Shown: positions 25,978 through 34,578 of the stretch, piece by piece
Position numbering within the stretch: the stretch's first letter is position 1
Layout: each line of letters starts with the position of its first letter
Origin: an uncultured Tissierellia bacterium
Lineage (GTDB): Bacteria > Bacillota > Clostridia > Tissierellales > Peptoniphilaceae
NCBI GenBank assembly: GCA_937923265.1
Contig: CALAJY010000053.1
Location: forward strand, 1 to 64,000
Length of the DNA stretch: 64,000 nucleotides
Reading direction: 5' to 3'
The notes under the pieces: generated by a model
The model's input: only the letters and a program-made list of their open reading frames with translations
The model's database searches: none
What the model was told of the DNA's origin: nothing
Program-made: the position numbers and the translations under genes

Positions 25978-26739
25978 CTACAATCTTGCAAATACATATT
26001 TCTTTAAGTACTTGGGATAGGCCATCCGCGTGATGAGAAAGCAGGAAATCGAGCTGGCCGAAAGAATCATAAAGTAAACCATGAGCTGGTAAAGAATGGC
26101 CTTCTCCGGTGAAATTCCCGCAAACATCATGCCCGACATCATGCCTGGAAGGGTGACAATTCCCAGCGTCTTTATGGTATCCAGCGTGGGCTGCATGCTT
26201 CGAGAGATCGTGCCCTGAATAACAGGCTTTCCCGCCTGCTGCCAACCGGCTCCCAGCGCCGTTCGCTCCAAGATCTTCTGCTCATTATCCGTCACCTCCT
26301 GCTTCAGGTTGGAGAGGGCCAACCCCAGGGCCTTCATGGCGCTGCCGGCAATCATCCCGGTGATGGGAATCATCTGACTCGGCGTCCATTGAATGTTTCC
26401 TGTCAAAAGCAGGATCCCCAAGCTCACCACGGTGGACAAAAGAATGGCCAAAAGGCAGTCTCGGAAAATGTGTGGCAAGCCCTTCCCATAGTTTTTCGCA
26501 TTCCAGGCGGCATTCCCTAAAATGAGGACCACCATGACAAGAGTAAGCCAGGGATTGTCCAGTCGAAAGATTCCCGTCAGCAGATAGCCCACGAGAAAGA
26601 GCTGGACCACCATGCGGAGGACCGAATAGATCATGTCTTTTTCGAGACCCAGCCCTTCCTTCCAGGAAACGCAAAGGGCCACCCCCACCAGCACCGCAGA
26701 CAGGGCCAGTGATTTTGAATCCGCGCTTAACTCACTCAT
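25978..26739 (-). CDS. fetB: FetB-type ABC exporter permease (UPF0014)
   Basis: A 253-residue polytopic protein with the UPF0014/FetB layout: six to seven helices, VLRMVVQLFLVGYLLTGIF, the ITGMIAGSAMKALGLALSNL block and LPGMMSGMMFAGISPEKAILYQ near residue 200. FetAB of Escherichia coli exports iron; the metal here is inferred from homology. It overlaps fetA by 8 bases. Confidence 0.9.
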   Translation of the reverse strand: MSELSADSKSLALSAVLVGVALCVSWKEGLGLEKDMIYSVLRMVVQLFLVGYLLTGIFRLDNPWLTLVMVVLILGNAAWNAKNYGKGLPHIFRDCLLAILLSTVVSLGILLLTGNIQWTPSQMIPITGMIAGSAMKALGLALSNLKQEVTDNEQKILERTALGAGWQQAGKPVIQGTISRSMQPTLDTIKTLGIVTLPGMMSGMMFAGISPEKAILYQLMVYFMILSASSISCFLITRMAYPKYLKKYVFARL

Positions 26740-27421
26740 GATCCGCCTCCTTTTCCTTCACCGCTTCCAGGTAGAGGGTCCGGTCGGCCCGCTCTCGATC
26801 TTCCCTGTTGTGACTGACCAAAAGGAAAGTTCCCCCCGATTCCGCCCGTACCTGATCCAAAAGATGCCAAATCTTCTGTCGATTGCTCTCATCCAGGGCG
26901 GCGGTGATTTCATCCAGCAGCAAGACCTCGGGGGGATACAACAGGTTTCGAATCAGGGCAACCCTCTGCTTTTCCCCTCCGGAAAGACCTCGCACCTCTT
27001 TCTCTATGATGGAAGCCGGAAGGCCTGCCGCCACCAGCAGATCCCTGCACCGACCCTGGCGAAACTCCTTCCCCCGAATTTGACTGGGAAAGGCCAGATT
27101 ATCCAGGACCGTCTGCCCGAACAGCTGCGGAGCCTGACTGCAGTAGGAAATGGATCGCCGCAGGGACTGGGGATTCCAGTCCTCCAAGGCCTTTCCATGA
27201 AAATACACCCGGCCCTCGACACGCAGATTGGGCTTGATCAGTTGGGCCAGATACTTCAGGAACGTGCTCTTCCCACTTCCCGAGGGTCCGTCTATACAAA
27301 GAAACTCTCCGGACGTTACCTGGAGAGTTCCCGGGGCACTCACTAAGCTTTGCCCATCATATATTTTTAAATCTCGGACCCGGAGAAGAACCGTCTCCTC
27401 CCCCGTTTTATCGTCCTTCAT
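26732..27421 (-). CDS. fetA: FetA-type ABC exporter ATPase
   Basis: A 229-residue single ABC domain: Walker A GPSGSGKSTFL near residue 42, signature LSGGEKQRVALIRNLL, Walker B VLLLDEITAALD and the switch His in LLVSHNRED. The ATG at 27421 lies inside the end of the preceding hydrolase gene with GAAAGGA upstream. With FetB it forms a probable iron exporter. Confidence 0.88.
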   Translation of the reverse strand: MKDDKTGEETVLLRVRDLKIYDGQSLVSAPGTLQVTSGEFLCIDGPSGSGKSTFLKYLAQLIKPNLRVEGRVYFHGKALEDWNPQSLRRSISYCSQAPQLFGQTVLDNLAFPSQIRGKEFRQGRCRDLLVAAGLPASIIEKEVRGLSGGEKQRVALIRNLLYPPEVLLLDEITAALDESNRQKIWHLLDQVRAESGGTFLLVSHNREDRERADRTLYLEAVKEKEADHE

Positions 27422-28181
27422 TTTTTTCCTTTCTTTCCGCACATGCCTCCACAAAATTTGTGAAGATGCTCTGATGATCCGCGTTCTCCAGGCTGAGCAT
27501 CTCCGGGTGCCATTGCACCAGCAGAAGATTGTCCCGATCCTTTCCCTCAAGTGCTTCCACAATCCCATCGGCCGCTTTCGCCACGGGCTTCAATTCGCCC
27601 GCAATATTTCGCACCGCTTGATGGTGGAAACTGTTCACCAGGGTCTTTCCCTCGGGGAAAGACCGTTCCAGCAGCGAGTCTTTCTCGATTTGGACCCAAT
27701 GCACACCATTGGTTCTCGGCACACGATCCACCTCATGAACATCGGATTCCGGCCTCTGTTTCTTAAGATCCTGGTATAAGGTCCCCCCCAGGGCAACATT
27801 GCCCACCTGCATTCCCCGGCAAACCCCTAAAATCGGAAGATCCGTGTTATGCACCAATTCTTTAAACATAGCAATCTCATGCCGATCGCGTTCCGGAATC
27901 ACATAGCCCAATTCCGCCAAAACATCCTCACCATAGTTTACAGGCAGAATATCGGAGCCCCCGGTAAAGATTATCCCATCCAATCCCTTGACAAATTCCA
28001 ACATGCTCTCGGTATCCTTCACCATGGGCAGGATTACTGGAATTCCTCCGGATCGGCTCACTGCCGTTACATAATCATCCGGTAATAGCTGGAATCTTTG
28101 ATCTTTCAATCCCAAATGGGTAATCAATCCAACCCGATCATCATTTGAATAATTGGCCGTAATTCCAATGATTGCTTGCAT
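27408..28181 (-). CDS. Class I glutamine amidotransferase-like gamma-glutamyl hydrolase
   Basis: A 257-residue member of the PuuD-like peptidase C26 family, which hydrolyses gamma-glutamyl bonds such as gamma-glutamyl-GABA. The nucleophile Cys is in ILGVCRGMQVGNVALGG, GGSDILP lies upstream, and the His-Glu pair is in VQWHPE. All catalytic residues are present. The exact substrate is not known. It is the first gene of an overlapping set with fetA and fetB, an odd partner for a metal exporter. Confidence 0.88.
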   Translation of the reverse strand: MQAIIGITANYSNDDRVGLITHLGLKDQRFQLLPDDYVTAVSRSGGIPVILPMVKDTESMLEFVKGLDGIIFTGGSDILPVNYGEDVLAELGYVIPERDRHEIAMFKELVHNTDLPILGVCRGMQVGNVALGGTLYQDLKKQRPESDVHEVDRVPRTNGVHWVQIEKDSLLERSFPEGKTLVNSFHHQAVRNIAGELKPVAKAADGIVEALEGKDRDNLLLVQWHPEMLSLENADHQSIFTNFVEACAERKEKNEGR

Positions 28182-28250
28182 AAACCATCCTCCGAAATCT
28201 CTTAGAAATTCTCCCTTCTAACGTTTTCCTCGCACAAAGGGTCAACGCCT

Positions 28251-28256
28251 ATTATA
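28251..28256 (-). promoter_or_regulatory. Probable -10 box of the hydrolase-fetAB operon
   Basis: A consensus TATAAT on the minus strand lies about 70 nt upstream of the ATG at 28181. A -35 is not clear: TTGTAT is 19 bases away, GTATAC 17. Confidence 0.4.
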
Positions 28257-28584
28257 CATGAAAACGGGAAAATGTATACAAAGTTTTATATTAAGTCATC
28301 CATAAGCATTCCCGATGCCGGGAGAAAAGTTTTTCTGGCCATCTGACCTCAGAAAGAAAAATTCTCGCCCGGCACTCGACACCGGCATTGCCCCGAGTTC
28401 CAAAAAGGAGCAGCGAAAACAGCCCGATAAAACAAGCGCCAATCCGCCCGATACGCGAAACCATAAGGCAGTCAATATCCCCTTCTAAATTGACAAAACC
28501 GAATAGAATCAAGGTTCGAGCAAGAGTTCATGGACCTCTATCTCCGTGGGATTCCCCCGGCAAAAGCGGCGAGCGGGTGAAAAT

Positions 28585-28800
28585 CCGGGGGCATTCCCCT
28601 GGTAAACCTCCTTTTTCATAGTAGAACTAGTTTTTGACTTATCTTCGAATCAACATCTACTGACGCAGGCGACTTCTTGCCATTCGCCTTCGTGCTTCGC
28701 ACTTGTCTCATGGGAAGTCTTTGCGAATGGAATGGGTAACCAACACGCTCGCCGCTTCGCTACTCGCTTGTTGGACCATTCCACTCTTTCCCAGGGGACC
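28585..28800 (+). repeat. Intergenic repeats and inverted repeats, no gene
   Basis: The 840 bases between the hydrolase and phosphatase genes hold no supportable gene. Seen here are one copy of the 43-bp repeat hairpin with its AAACCTCCTTTTT tail (28585-28618), the head of another (CCAGGGGACC at 28791-28800), and two nested-looking inverted repeats: CCATTCGC (28680-28687) with GCGAATGG (28723-28730), and GGAATGG..CCAACA (28729-28745) with TGTTGG.CCATTCC (28769-28782). The role is unknown. Confidence 0.6.
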
Positions 28801-28956
28801 TCAAGCGGCGGCATACAAACCCGCCATGTTCTTTTTAGGTACCTCTCTTTTCCGCTCACACATGTCCCCTTGTCTCCCTCCGGGATGCTATTGTTGCGTT
28901 ACAACGCCCCAAGATGGCGTCCCTTCCCTATTTATTGGTTCTTCGATCTTCCCAAT

Positions 28957-28992
28957 AAAAAATCAGCAGGAAGAAGAATCTTCCTGCTGATT
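28957..28992 (-). terminator. Intrinsic terminator after the surface phosphatase gene
   Basis: A perfect 14-bp stem (AATCAGCAGGAAGA / TCTTCCTGCTGATT, 4-nt loop) followed on the minus strand by a T-run, about 35 nt beyond the stop codon. Confidence 0.9.
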
Positions 28993-29028
28993 TCTGCTGT
29001 TACGATGGATAGTGCCTTGCGATCCTGC

Positions 29029-31254
29029 TTAGTTCTGTTTTTCTTTCTTGCTCATGATTGCCAAGGCAGCAGCTGCAAGCAAGAGAGCGACACCGGTACC
29101 CATAAGGGCAACGTCTCCGGTCTTCGGATTCGAGCTTACCGCCTGGGGTGCGGAAACCGTATCATTGCTTGCGCAATTTACCGGTACGGTTTTCCCGGAC
29201 TTGGTGCTGTTGCAAGCGGTCGTCTTGGAATCCTTGCAGGTTTTGCCCGCCTTGTCATCCTTGCAGCTGCAATCCTTGTGATCCTTGCAGTTGCAATCCT
29301 TGTGATCCTTGCAGTTGCAATCCTTGTGGTCTTTGCAGTTGCAATCCTTGTGGTCTTTGCAGTCGCAGTTCTTATGATCCTTGGTGTTACAAGCACATGC
29401 GTGCTCATCCTGACCCGGTTTCTGATCATCTCCGGGCTTCTGGTCATCGCCAGGCTTCTGATCGTCACCCGGCTTATGATCCTCTTTTCCCGGAAGGACG
29501 GGGTCCGTCACTCCCTCAAAGGCCTTACGAAGTACATAGAACTGATCATAGATGTGGGGCTGTTCTTCCAGAACATCGGTCTCGGGATTGTAGTGCATCT
29601 TATAAGTGGTGAAGAGCATTTGCTTGGCATCCGCACTCACTACGACATAGGTCTGGTCCTGCTTGGTGTTGGAGGAAGGAATCTCCATGGCGGAGTTCTT
29701 GTCCAAGAAGGAATAATCCGGTAGCAGGGGATCTCCCTCCGTGATGTCCTTGTTGTAGTCTTTCAGCTTGTACCATTTCAATCCGCCGGCATGCTCGCTG
29801 ACCATGTGAAGAGGAGCTCCAGGAACATGCGCATAGGTCGTGATTCCATGATTTGCTGCCGTCGCATCCTTATCCACCAGGGACGAATTCTCTCCCTTGG
29901 CATTGATAAATCCACGGGCATACACATGATCATGACCCGCTAGGATCATGTCCACATCCAAACCCGAAAGGATGGGGTTCAACGCCTTGCGGTATTCAAT
30001 GACATCGCCATCATTGATGTGGCTTGCGCCGGTATACAGGGGTTTATGGAAACCAACCACCGTCCACAGGCCTTTCTTCTTGCCTTCCTCAACCTGATCC
30101 TGCAAGAACTTGGTCATCTTCTGGAAGTTCTTGTTGTTTGCCAGATCATCCGTGTTGTAACTGGCATCGTTCAGCATCACGAAGCGAACGGGGCCGTAAT
30201 CCACCGAATAGACTCCGGTGAGGAATTCCCCCTGGCCAATCTCCGAAGCGGGAGTAATATGACCATTGAAGTCCGCCAGGTCATGGTTGCCCTGGGTGCT
30301 CAGCAAGGTGTGCTCCAGCAGGAACTTCTGGGTTGCTTGAGGATACTGGCCCGCATTGTGGAAGAAATCTTTCCACTGTTCTTCCTTGACTTCGTCCGCA
30401 GTGTCCTCGTAAGAACCGTTGTTGGTATGATCCCCGGCAATGTAAACAAAGTTCAGTGGGTCTTTTTTCGAAAGCTCGGTCAGCTGATGGAAGAGGGCTC
30501 CCGTGGACTTGGCCGTCGTGTAGTCTTTTACCTGAGGATCCCCAAGATAAGCAAAGGAAATCTTCTCTTTTGATTCCTGCGTGGGGGCTGTGCGGAACTT
30601 ACCCGTTACCGCCTTCACTCCTTCTGCAGAAATACGATAAGTATAGGTTTTTCCCGCCTTTAATCCGGAGAATACCACGGAATAATTGTAAGCAACGTTG
30701 TTGGACTTTCCTGCCACGTTGTACTTCATCAGTTGATTTCCATCCTGATCATAGATTTCAGCGGTGTACAGCCCCAACTTGTATGTGGTCCAGGTTAGGT
30801 TGCCCATGGTCTGCGCATCGGCACCGGCATGAAGGTTGACCTCCCGAATCTTCGCAGCCTCGACCTTTTGCTTTTCTTCTTCCAACTTCTTGGCTGCTTC
30901 TTTTTGCTTTTCGGTGGTTTCTTCGATAAGGCTCTTCTTCTCGTCTTCTTTATTTTCTTCCTTATCTTCTTTCTTTTCCTCCGCCTTCGGCGCCTCTGCT
31001 TTCTTCTCTACTTTCTCAGCAGAAGCTTCCGTCTTTTTCTCTTCGCTCTTGTTGGCTTCAACCTTTTCCTCAGCCTTCTTCTCTTCCACTTTCGGGTTTT
31101 CTTCTTTGGTCGACTCTTGCTTGCTTTCTACCGCAGTCGTCTCAGCCTTCGCTTCTACTTCCTGAGCATGACTGTCCAAGGGCTGGAATACACCCAGCGC
31201 CACGGCGAAAACCAGCAGAAGTGACAAAACCCGCTTCATCAATTTGGAATCCAT
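29029..31254 (-). CDS. Wall-anchored purple-acid-phosphatase-like metallophosphoesterase with Cys/His repeats
   Basis: A 741-residue surface protein. A signal peptide (residues 1 to about 28) is followed by a Glu/Lys/Ala-rich, coiled-coil-like stretch to about 130, a fibronectin-like purple acid phosphatase N-domain, then the phosphatase: YLGDPQV, YIAGDHTNN, STQGNHD, VGFHKPLY and LAGHDHVYA supply the metal ligands. Next come four KPGDDQ-type repeats and about six 8-residue units of the form CNCKDHKD, and a sorting signal NPKTG, hydrophobic helix and KKEKQN tail. The Cys/His/Asp units look able to bind metal. The ATG at 31254 is chosen for AAAGGA upstream. It may release phosphate outside the cell; the substrate is unknown. 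Confidence 0.88.
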   Translation of the reverse strand: MDSKLMKRVLSLLLVFAVALGVFQPLDSHAQEVEAKAETTAVESKQESTKEENPKVEEKKAEEKVEANKSEEKKTEASAEKVEKKAEAPKAEEKKEDKEENKEDEKKSLIEETTEKQKEAAKKLEEEKQKVEAAKIREVNLHAGADAQTMGNLTWTTYKLGLYTAEIYDQDGNQLMKYNVAGKSNNVAYNYSVVFSGLKAGKTYTYRISAEGVKAVTGKFRTAPTQESKEKISFAYLGDPQVKDYTTAKSTGALFHQLTELSKKDPLNFVYIAGDHTNNGSYEDTADEVKEEQWKDFFHNAGQYPQATQKFLLEHTLLSTQGNHDLADFNGHITPASEIGQGEFLTGVYSVDYGPVRFVMLNDASYNTDDLANNKNFQKMTKFLQDQVEEGKKKGLWTVVGFHKPLYTGASHINDGDVIEYRKALNPILSGLDVDMILAGHDHVYARGFINAKGENSSLVDKDATAANHGITTYAHVPGAPLHMVSEHAGGLKWYKLKDYNKDITEGDPLLPDYSFLDKNSAMEIPSSNTKQDQTYVVVSADAKQMLFTTYKMHYNPETDVLEEQPHIYDQFYVLRKAFEGVTDPVLPGKEDHKPGDDQKPGDDQKPGDDQKPGQDEHACACNTKDHKNCDCKDHKDCNCKDHKDCNCKDHKDCNCKDHKDCSCKDDKAGKTCKDSKTTACNSTKSGKTVPVNCASNDTVSAPQAVSSNPKTGDVALMGTGVALLLAAAALAIMSKKEKQN
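29261..29380 (-). repeat. 24-bp tandem repeats inside the phosphatase gene
   Basis: Five near-identical 24-bp units code for the 8-residue (D-H-K-D-C-N-C-K) repeat near the C-terminus of the surface phosphatase. The copies differ mostly at silent sites, so the peptide repeat appears to be kept by selection. Confidence 0.85.
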
Positions 31255-31485
31255 CGTTCTTCCTTTCTGTTTTTCCTGCACTCCCACATTCCAACAATTG
31301 CAAGGTTAGTCTAAGCGATGCATATTAAAACTTCATGAAGTCTCCGTAAATACGATGACAAGGAGCGAAGTCCTCCAATCAGCCTCGCACAAAACCCCGG
31401 ATCATGAGCTTTCCAAAGCATACGAGAATGGATAACGCACGGAATGGATAGGCAAGCAATCTTAAGCATCATCACCCGGAAATGG

Positions 31486-31588
31486 CAAGGAGGCGGCGGG
31501 AAAATTGGAAACAAGGACCGGCGAGCACGGGCGAGAACAGAAAACAAAGTTCCTGCACCCCCTCCGCCGACTGGGTCCCCTGGGAAAA
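31486..31588 (-). repeat. Third copy of the ~100-nt intergenic element, inverted
   Basis: On the minus strand it begins TTTTCCCAGGGGACCCAG, continues GTCGGCGGA and ends TTTTCCCGCCGCCTCCTTG, the same order and spacing as the copies at 187-385. It lies in the 430-nt gap between the phosphatase and EIIA genes; nothing else was recognised in that gap. Confidence 0.7.
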
Positions 31589-31686
31589 GACACCAAAAAA
31601 GGAAGATATCCTTTTACCTCGCATAAAATCCTGTTTGCCGGGGAAATATCTGCTATGATAGAAAAAAAGCGCAGAAAGGAGCAACT

Positions 31687-32139
31687 ATGTTTAAAGAATT
31701 ATTGAGTCGCGATCGGATGAAAACGATTGACTCCTGTTCCAGTTGGAAACACGCCGTGAGACGTTGTGCCAAGCCCCTGATCGATGAAGGCTTTATCGAA
31801 GAAGCCTATGTGGGAAGAATGATTGAAGGAATTCAAAAGTTTGGCAGCTACTATATTCTGGAGGACGGCTTCGCCCTACCCCATGCCCCGTATGGGGATG
31901 ATGTGAAAAAGATGGGAATGAGCCTGCTGTATTTGGAAAAGCCCGTCTATTTATCGGGACAACCGGTTCAGGTGTTCTGGGAACTCTGCACCATGGATAA
32001 TGAATCTCACTTGGATACCCTTGCTGCAATTGGTAAACTCTTCCGAGAAAAGAGAAACATGGACCTGCTCCTGTCGGGTGATTTAGATGCTATCTATGAG
32101 CTTCTCATGGACTATGACCGCCGCGTTGAGGAAGAATGA
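31687..32139 (+). CDS. Stand-alone PTS EIIA domain protein (mannitol/fructose type)
   Basis: A 150-residue EIIA-2 family protein. The phosphorylated His lies in GFALPHAPYGDDV near residue 64, matching the family G.A.PHA motif. No EIIB or EIIC gene is nearby, so it is an orphan that either serves a transporter elsewhere or has a regulatory task. AAAGGAG precedes the ATG and TATGAT at about 31653 could be a -10 box. A terminator follows. Confidence 0.85.
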   Translation: MFKELLSRDRMKTIDSCSSWKHAVRRCAKPLIDEGFIEEAYVGRMIEGIQKFGSYYILEDGFALPHAPYGDDVKKMGMSLLYLEKPVYLSGQPVQVFWELCTMDNESHLDTLAAIGKLFREKRNMDLLLSGDLDAIYELLMDYDRRVEEE

Positions 32140-32162
32140 GAAACATAAGAAGAGGATAGGAA

Positions 32163-32195
32163 AAGCTCCGTCGGAAAACCGAAGGAGCTTGTTTT
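32163..32195 (+). terminator. Terminator after the EIIA gene
   Basis: AAGCTCCgTCGG pairs with CCGAaGGAGCTT across an AAAA loop, followed by GTTTTAATT. Confidence 0.75.
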
Positions 32196-32229
32196 AATTC
32201 GTTATATGCCGGGGTTGAGCCGGGGTCTT

Positions 32230-33159
32230 TTAATTCTCTAAAAACTTCCGCTGGACAAATTCCTGCAGCATGCGGATGAAAATCCGAGCGGGCTTGCTGA
32301 GCTCACTGGCAGCATTGTAGCATATGGCGGCCCGTCGCTTTTGAAAGGGGGGATTCGGTCGGAAATAGCAGGCACCCTCCTTCCAATTATCCGCCATCAA
32401 TTCGGGAATCAGGGTGATTCCCAGACCATCCGCGGCAAATTTTTTGGCGGTTACCATGCTTTCCGTCTCTAAGAAGACCTTCATGGGCTGGCCCATGGCT
32501 TGCTCCATGCGGTCAAAGAATTCCCGCAGCTGTTGGCCTTGCTTGGAACGGATGACAAAGTCTCCACAAAACTCTTTCACATCCACTTGGGGATAGGGTT
32601 TCATCTGAGGAAAGGTGATTCCCAGCTTTTTCACCAGGGGATGCGTTCTGGGACCTGCAATGTAGACTTCCTCATCGATCAGGGGAATGGTCTTGAGGTT
32701 TGGCTCCTGGACCGGAATATAGGTGAAGGAAAAGTCGGTCTTTCGCTGGGCAGCCAGCTGTTCCAAGGTAAATGTCTTCGCTTCCAATAGCTTTAAGTCC
32801 ACGCCGGGATAGAGCTGACGGAACTTCTTGATCACGGGGGAGAGGAAATAGTAGGCCCGGTAGTAGGAAGTCCCGATGGTGAGATGCCCCCGTTGAAGAT
32901 TGTTCATCTCCTGGAGCATGAGCATCATGTGATCCTCCGCCGACCGCATTTTCTTGAGGGATTCCATGACAATCTGCCCCGCCGCTGTAAGCTGGGTGGG
33001 ATGCACATCTCTGACAAAAATGCGGATCCCCAATTTATCTTCCATCCTTTTTATAAACTGACTCAGGGCGGACTGACTAATGTAGAGCGCCTTCGCCGCC
33101 TCGGAAAAACTCCCATGCTCCAGCACAGCGCTTAGATATTCGTAGGTACGTTCGTCCAT
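32230..33159 (-). CDS. LysR-family transcriptional regulator
   Basis: A 309-residue LysR protein. The winged helix-turn-helix is at residues 1-60 (YEYLSAVLEHGSFSEAAKALYISQSALSQFIKR split across two helices), and residues 90-300 form the co-inducer domain. It is the last gene downstream of the glycerol/lipase set on the same strand, so it may regulate that set. The effector is unknown. Confidence 0.9.
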   Translation of the reverse strand: MDERTYEYLSAVLEHGSFSEAAKALYISQSALSQFIKRMEDKLGIRIFVRDVHPTQLTAAGQIVMESLKKMRSAEDHMMLMLQEMNNLQRGHLTIGTSYYRAYYFLSPVIKKFRQLYPGVDLKLLEAKTFTLEQLAAQRKTDFSFTYIPVQEPNLKTIPLIDEEVYIAGPRTHPLVKKLGITFPQMKPYPQVDVKEFCGDFVIRSKQGQQLREFFDRMEQAMGQPMKVFLETESMVTAKKFAADGLGITLIPELMADNWKEGACYFRPNPPFQKRRAAICYNAASELSKPARIFIRMLQEFVQRKFLEN

Positions 33160-33218
33160 AAAGAATGCCCCCTTTCTTTCTCCTAATGATACCTGAAAAA
33201 AGCCCCGGTGGCATCTTC

Positions 33219-34166
33219 TTATTTTTCTTTTGTCTCCCGGCGGGCAAGCTCCCCGTCAAGCCAGGCAAGAAGATCTTTCACGACCTCGTCCCGATTGCTT
33301 TCATGGAGCAGCTCGTGACGGGCCCCGGGATAGAGCTTTTTCTCCACCCGGGTCATGCCGCAATCCAGATACTGCTGGCAGAGCTTGTCCACCCCCTTCC
33401 CCATCTCCCCAACAGGATCATGATCCCCGGAAACCAGAAGAAGGGGCAGGTCCTTGTAGCGAATCTCTTCCGGGTGAGCCGCCATGGTGTGGATGCCTTT
33501 TAAGATTTCCCGATAGTAGGCGATGCTCTGCACGCCGCCACAGGCCGAATCCTCCAGATAGCGGTCGACCTCTTCCTCACTGCGACTCAGCCAATCGTAG
33601 TCCGTGCGATTGGGTCGAAAGGGTTTGTTGAAATTACCCACCACCAGGCGATTGAGACAGGTGCTTTTTGCATGGGGACCTCGGATCTTTTCCAGGAAGG
33701 TGGCCAACTTCACCCCCGCTCCCGTCACTTTCGGAGCCACGGTGGACCCGGAAAGAATGGCTCCGTCCAATCGATCCCCCAAGTTTTTGATGACGTGCTG
33801 GAGAACGAAGGACCCCATGGAATGTCCCAGAAGAAAAAGGGGAAGATGGGGACAGACCCTTTTCAGCCAGTCCACCAGCATCTTCACATCCTCGATACAA
33901 TGGGAAAAGCCGTCTTCTCCCATATAACCTGCCTCCAGCTTGTCATTCACCGATTGTCCATGACCCCGTTGGTCATAGGATAAAACGGCAAAGCCTCTTT
34001 CCGCCGCCTCTCGGGCAAAGGCATCATAACGACCACTGTGTTCCGTCATGCCATGAATCAGAAGCAGCATCCCCTTCTCCACTTCCCGGGTCGGTCGATA
34101 CAAGCGAAGAAAGAGGTTGAGTCCCTCTTCTCCCCCTGCCCGCATCCGAAAACAATGCGGATTCAT
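33219..34166 (-). CDS. Alpha/beta hydrolase, probable monoacylglycerol lipase / lysophospholipase
   Basis: A 315-residue serine hydrolase. LLLIHGMTEHSGRYD gives the oxyanion region, FLLGHSMGSFV the nucleophile Ser near residue 110, VSGDHDPVG the Asp and YPGARHELLHE the His. This is the pattern of monoglyceride lipases. No signal peptide is seen, so it acts in the cytoplasm. Its place at the end of a glycerol gene set suggests it frees glycerol from monoacylglycerols or lysolipids. Confidence 0.85.
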   Translation of the reverse strand: MNPHCFRMRAGGEEGLNLFLRLYRPTREVEKGMLLLIHGMTEHSGRYDAFAREAAERGFAVLSYDQRGHGQSVNDKLEAGYMGEDGFSHCIEDVKMLVDWLKRVCPHLPLFLLGHSMGSFVLQHVIKNLGDRLDGAILSGSTVAPKVTGAGVKLATFLEKIRGPHAKSTCLNRLVVGNFNKPFRPNRTDYDWLSRSEEEVDRYLEDSACGGVQSIAYYREILKGIHTMAAHPEEIRYKDLPLLLVSGDHDPVGEMGKGVDKLCQQYLDCGMTRVEKKLYPGARHELLHESNRDEVVKDLLAWLDGELARRETKEK

Positions 34167-34191
34167 TTTCTCCCTCCTTTCTTTTGCTCAC

Positions 34192-34578
34192 TCAAACAAG
34201 TTTTCCAAAGCGGTGTTCCTGCACATAGGCCCTGACTTGCTGCCAATCGGCACCCGCTTGCACCATCACGCTCAGCTCAACGCCTCCCTCCACCAGGGGA
34301 AGGTCGGCGAGAAGCACCCTTTTCTTATTCTCCTCATCCAAGAGGTCCCGGGCCATCTGTGCATTCATCATGGAAGAGCCCAGATCAAAGAGAACGCAGA
34401 GGGGACCCCCGGAAAGCCGGGTCATGGCATCCTGTATGCGGGAAAAGTCCGAACCCAGATGACCCTCCTCATCGCCCCCCACCGCCTCGATGGGGACATC
34501 CGGTGCCATCTGTTGGAGGAGGTCCTTGACGCCTTGGGCGAGGGCGGGACTGTGGCTCACCACGAGAAAGGAAATCAT
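34192..34578 (-). CDS. dhaM: DhaM EIIA-Man-type phosphotransferase subunit for dihydroxyacetone kinase
   Basis: A 128-residue EIIA-Man fold protein. The phospho-His is in VVSHSPALAQGV (His 9), followed by the family GTS-like turn and LFDLGSSMMNAQMA. DhaM passes phosphate from HPr to the ADP held by DhaL. The frame is intact although its partners DhaK and DhaL are destroyed immediately upstream, so it has no visible partner in the window. Its ATG overlaps the end of the dhaL remnant (ATGA). Confidence 0.88.
   Translation of the reverse strand: MISFLVVSHSPALAQGVKDLLQQMAPDVPIEAVGGDEEGHLGSDFSRIQDAMTRLSGGPLCVLFDLGSSMMNAQMARDLLDEENKKRVLLADLPLVEGGVELSVMVQAGADWQQVRAYVQEHRFGKLV

Noticed and set aside
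28650..28859. 69-codon minus-strand open frame in the intergenic region
   Set aside because: Lies over inverted repeats, has no family match, and its start lacks a clear binding site.
29261..29380. 24-bp repeats resembling a short CRISPR or satellite
   Set aside because: They are in frame within the surface phosphatase gene and code for a peptide repeat.
28732..29724. 330-codon plus-strand open frame with Ile/Val/Leu repeats
   Set aside because: Its repeats are the antisense reading of the Cys/His repeat DNA in the phosphatase gene.
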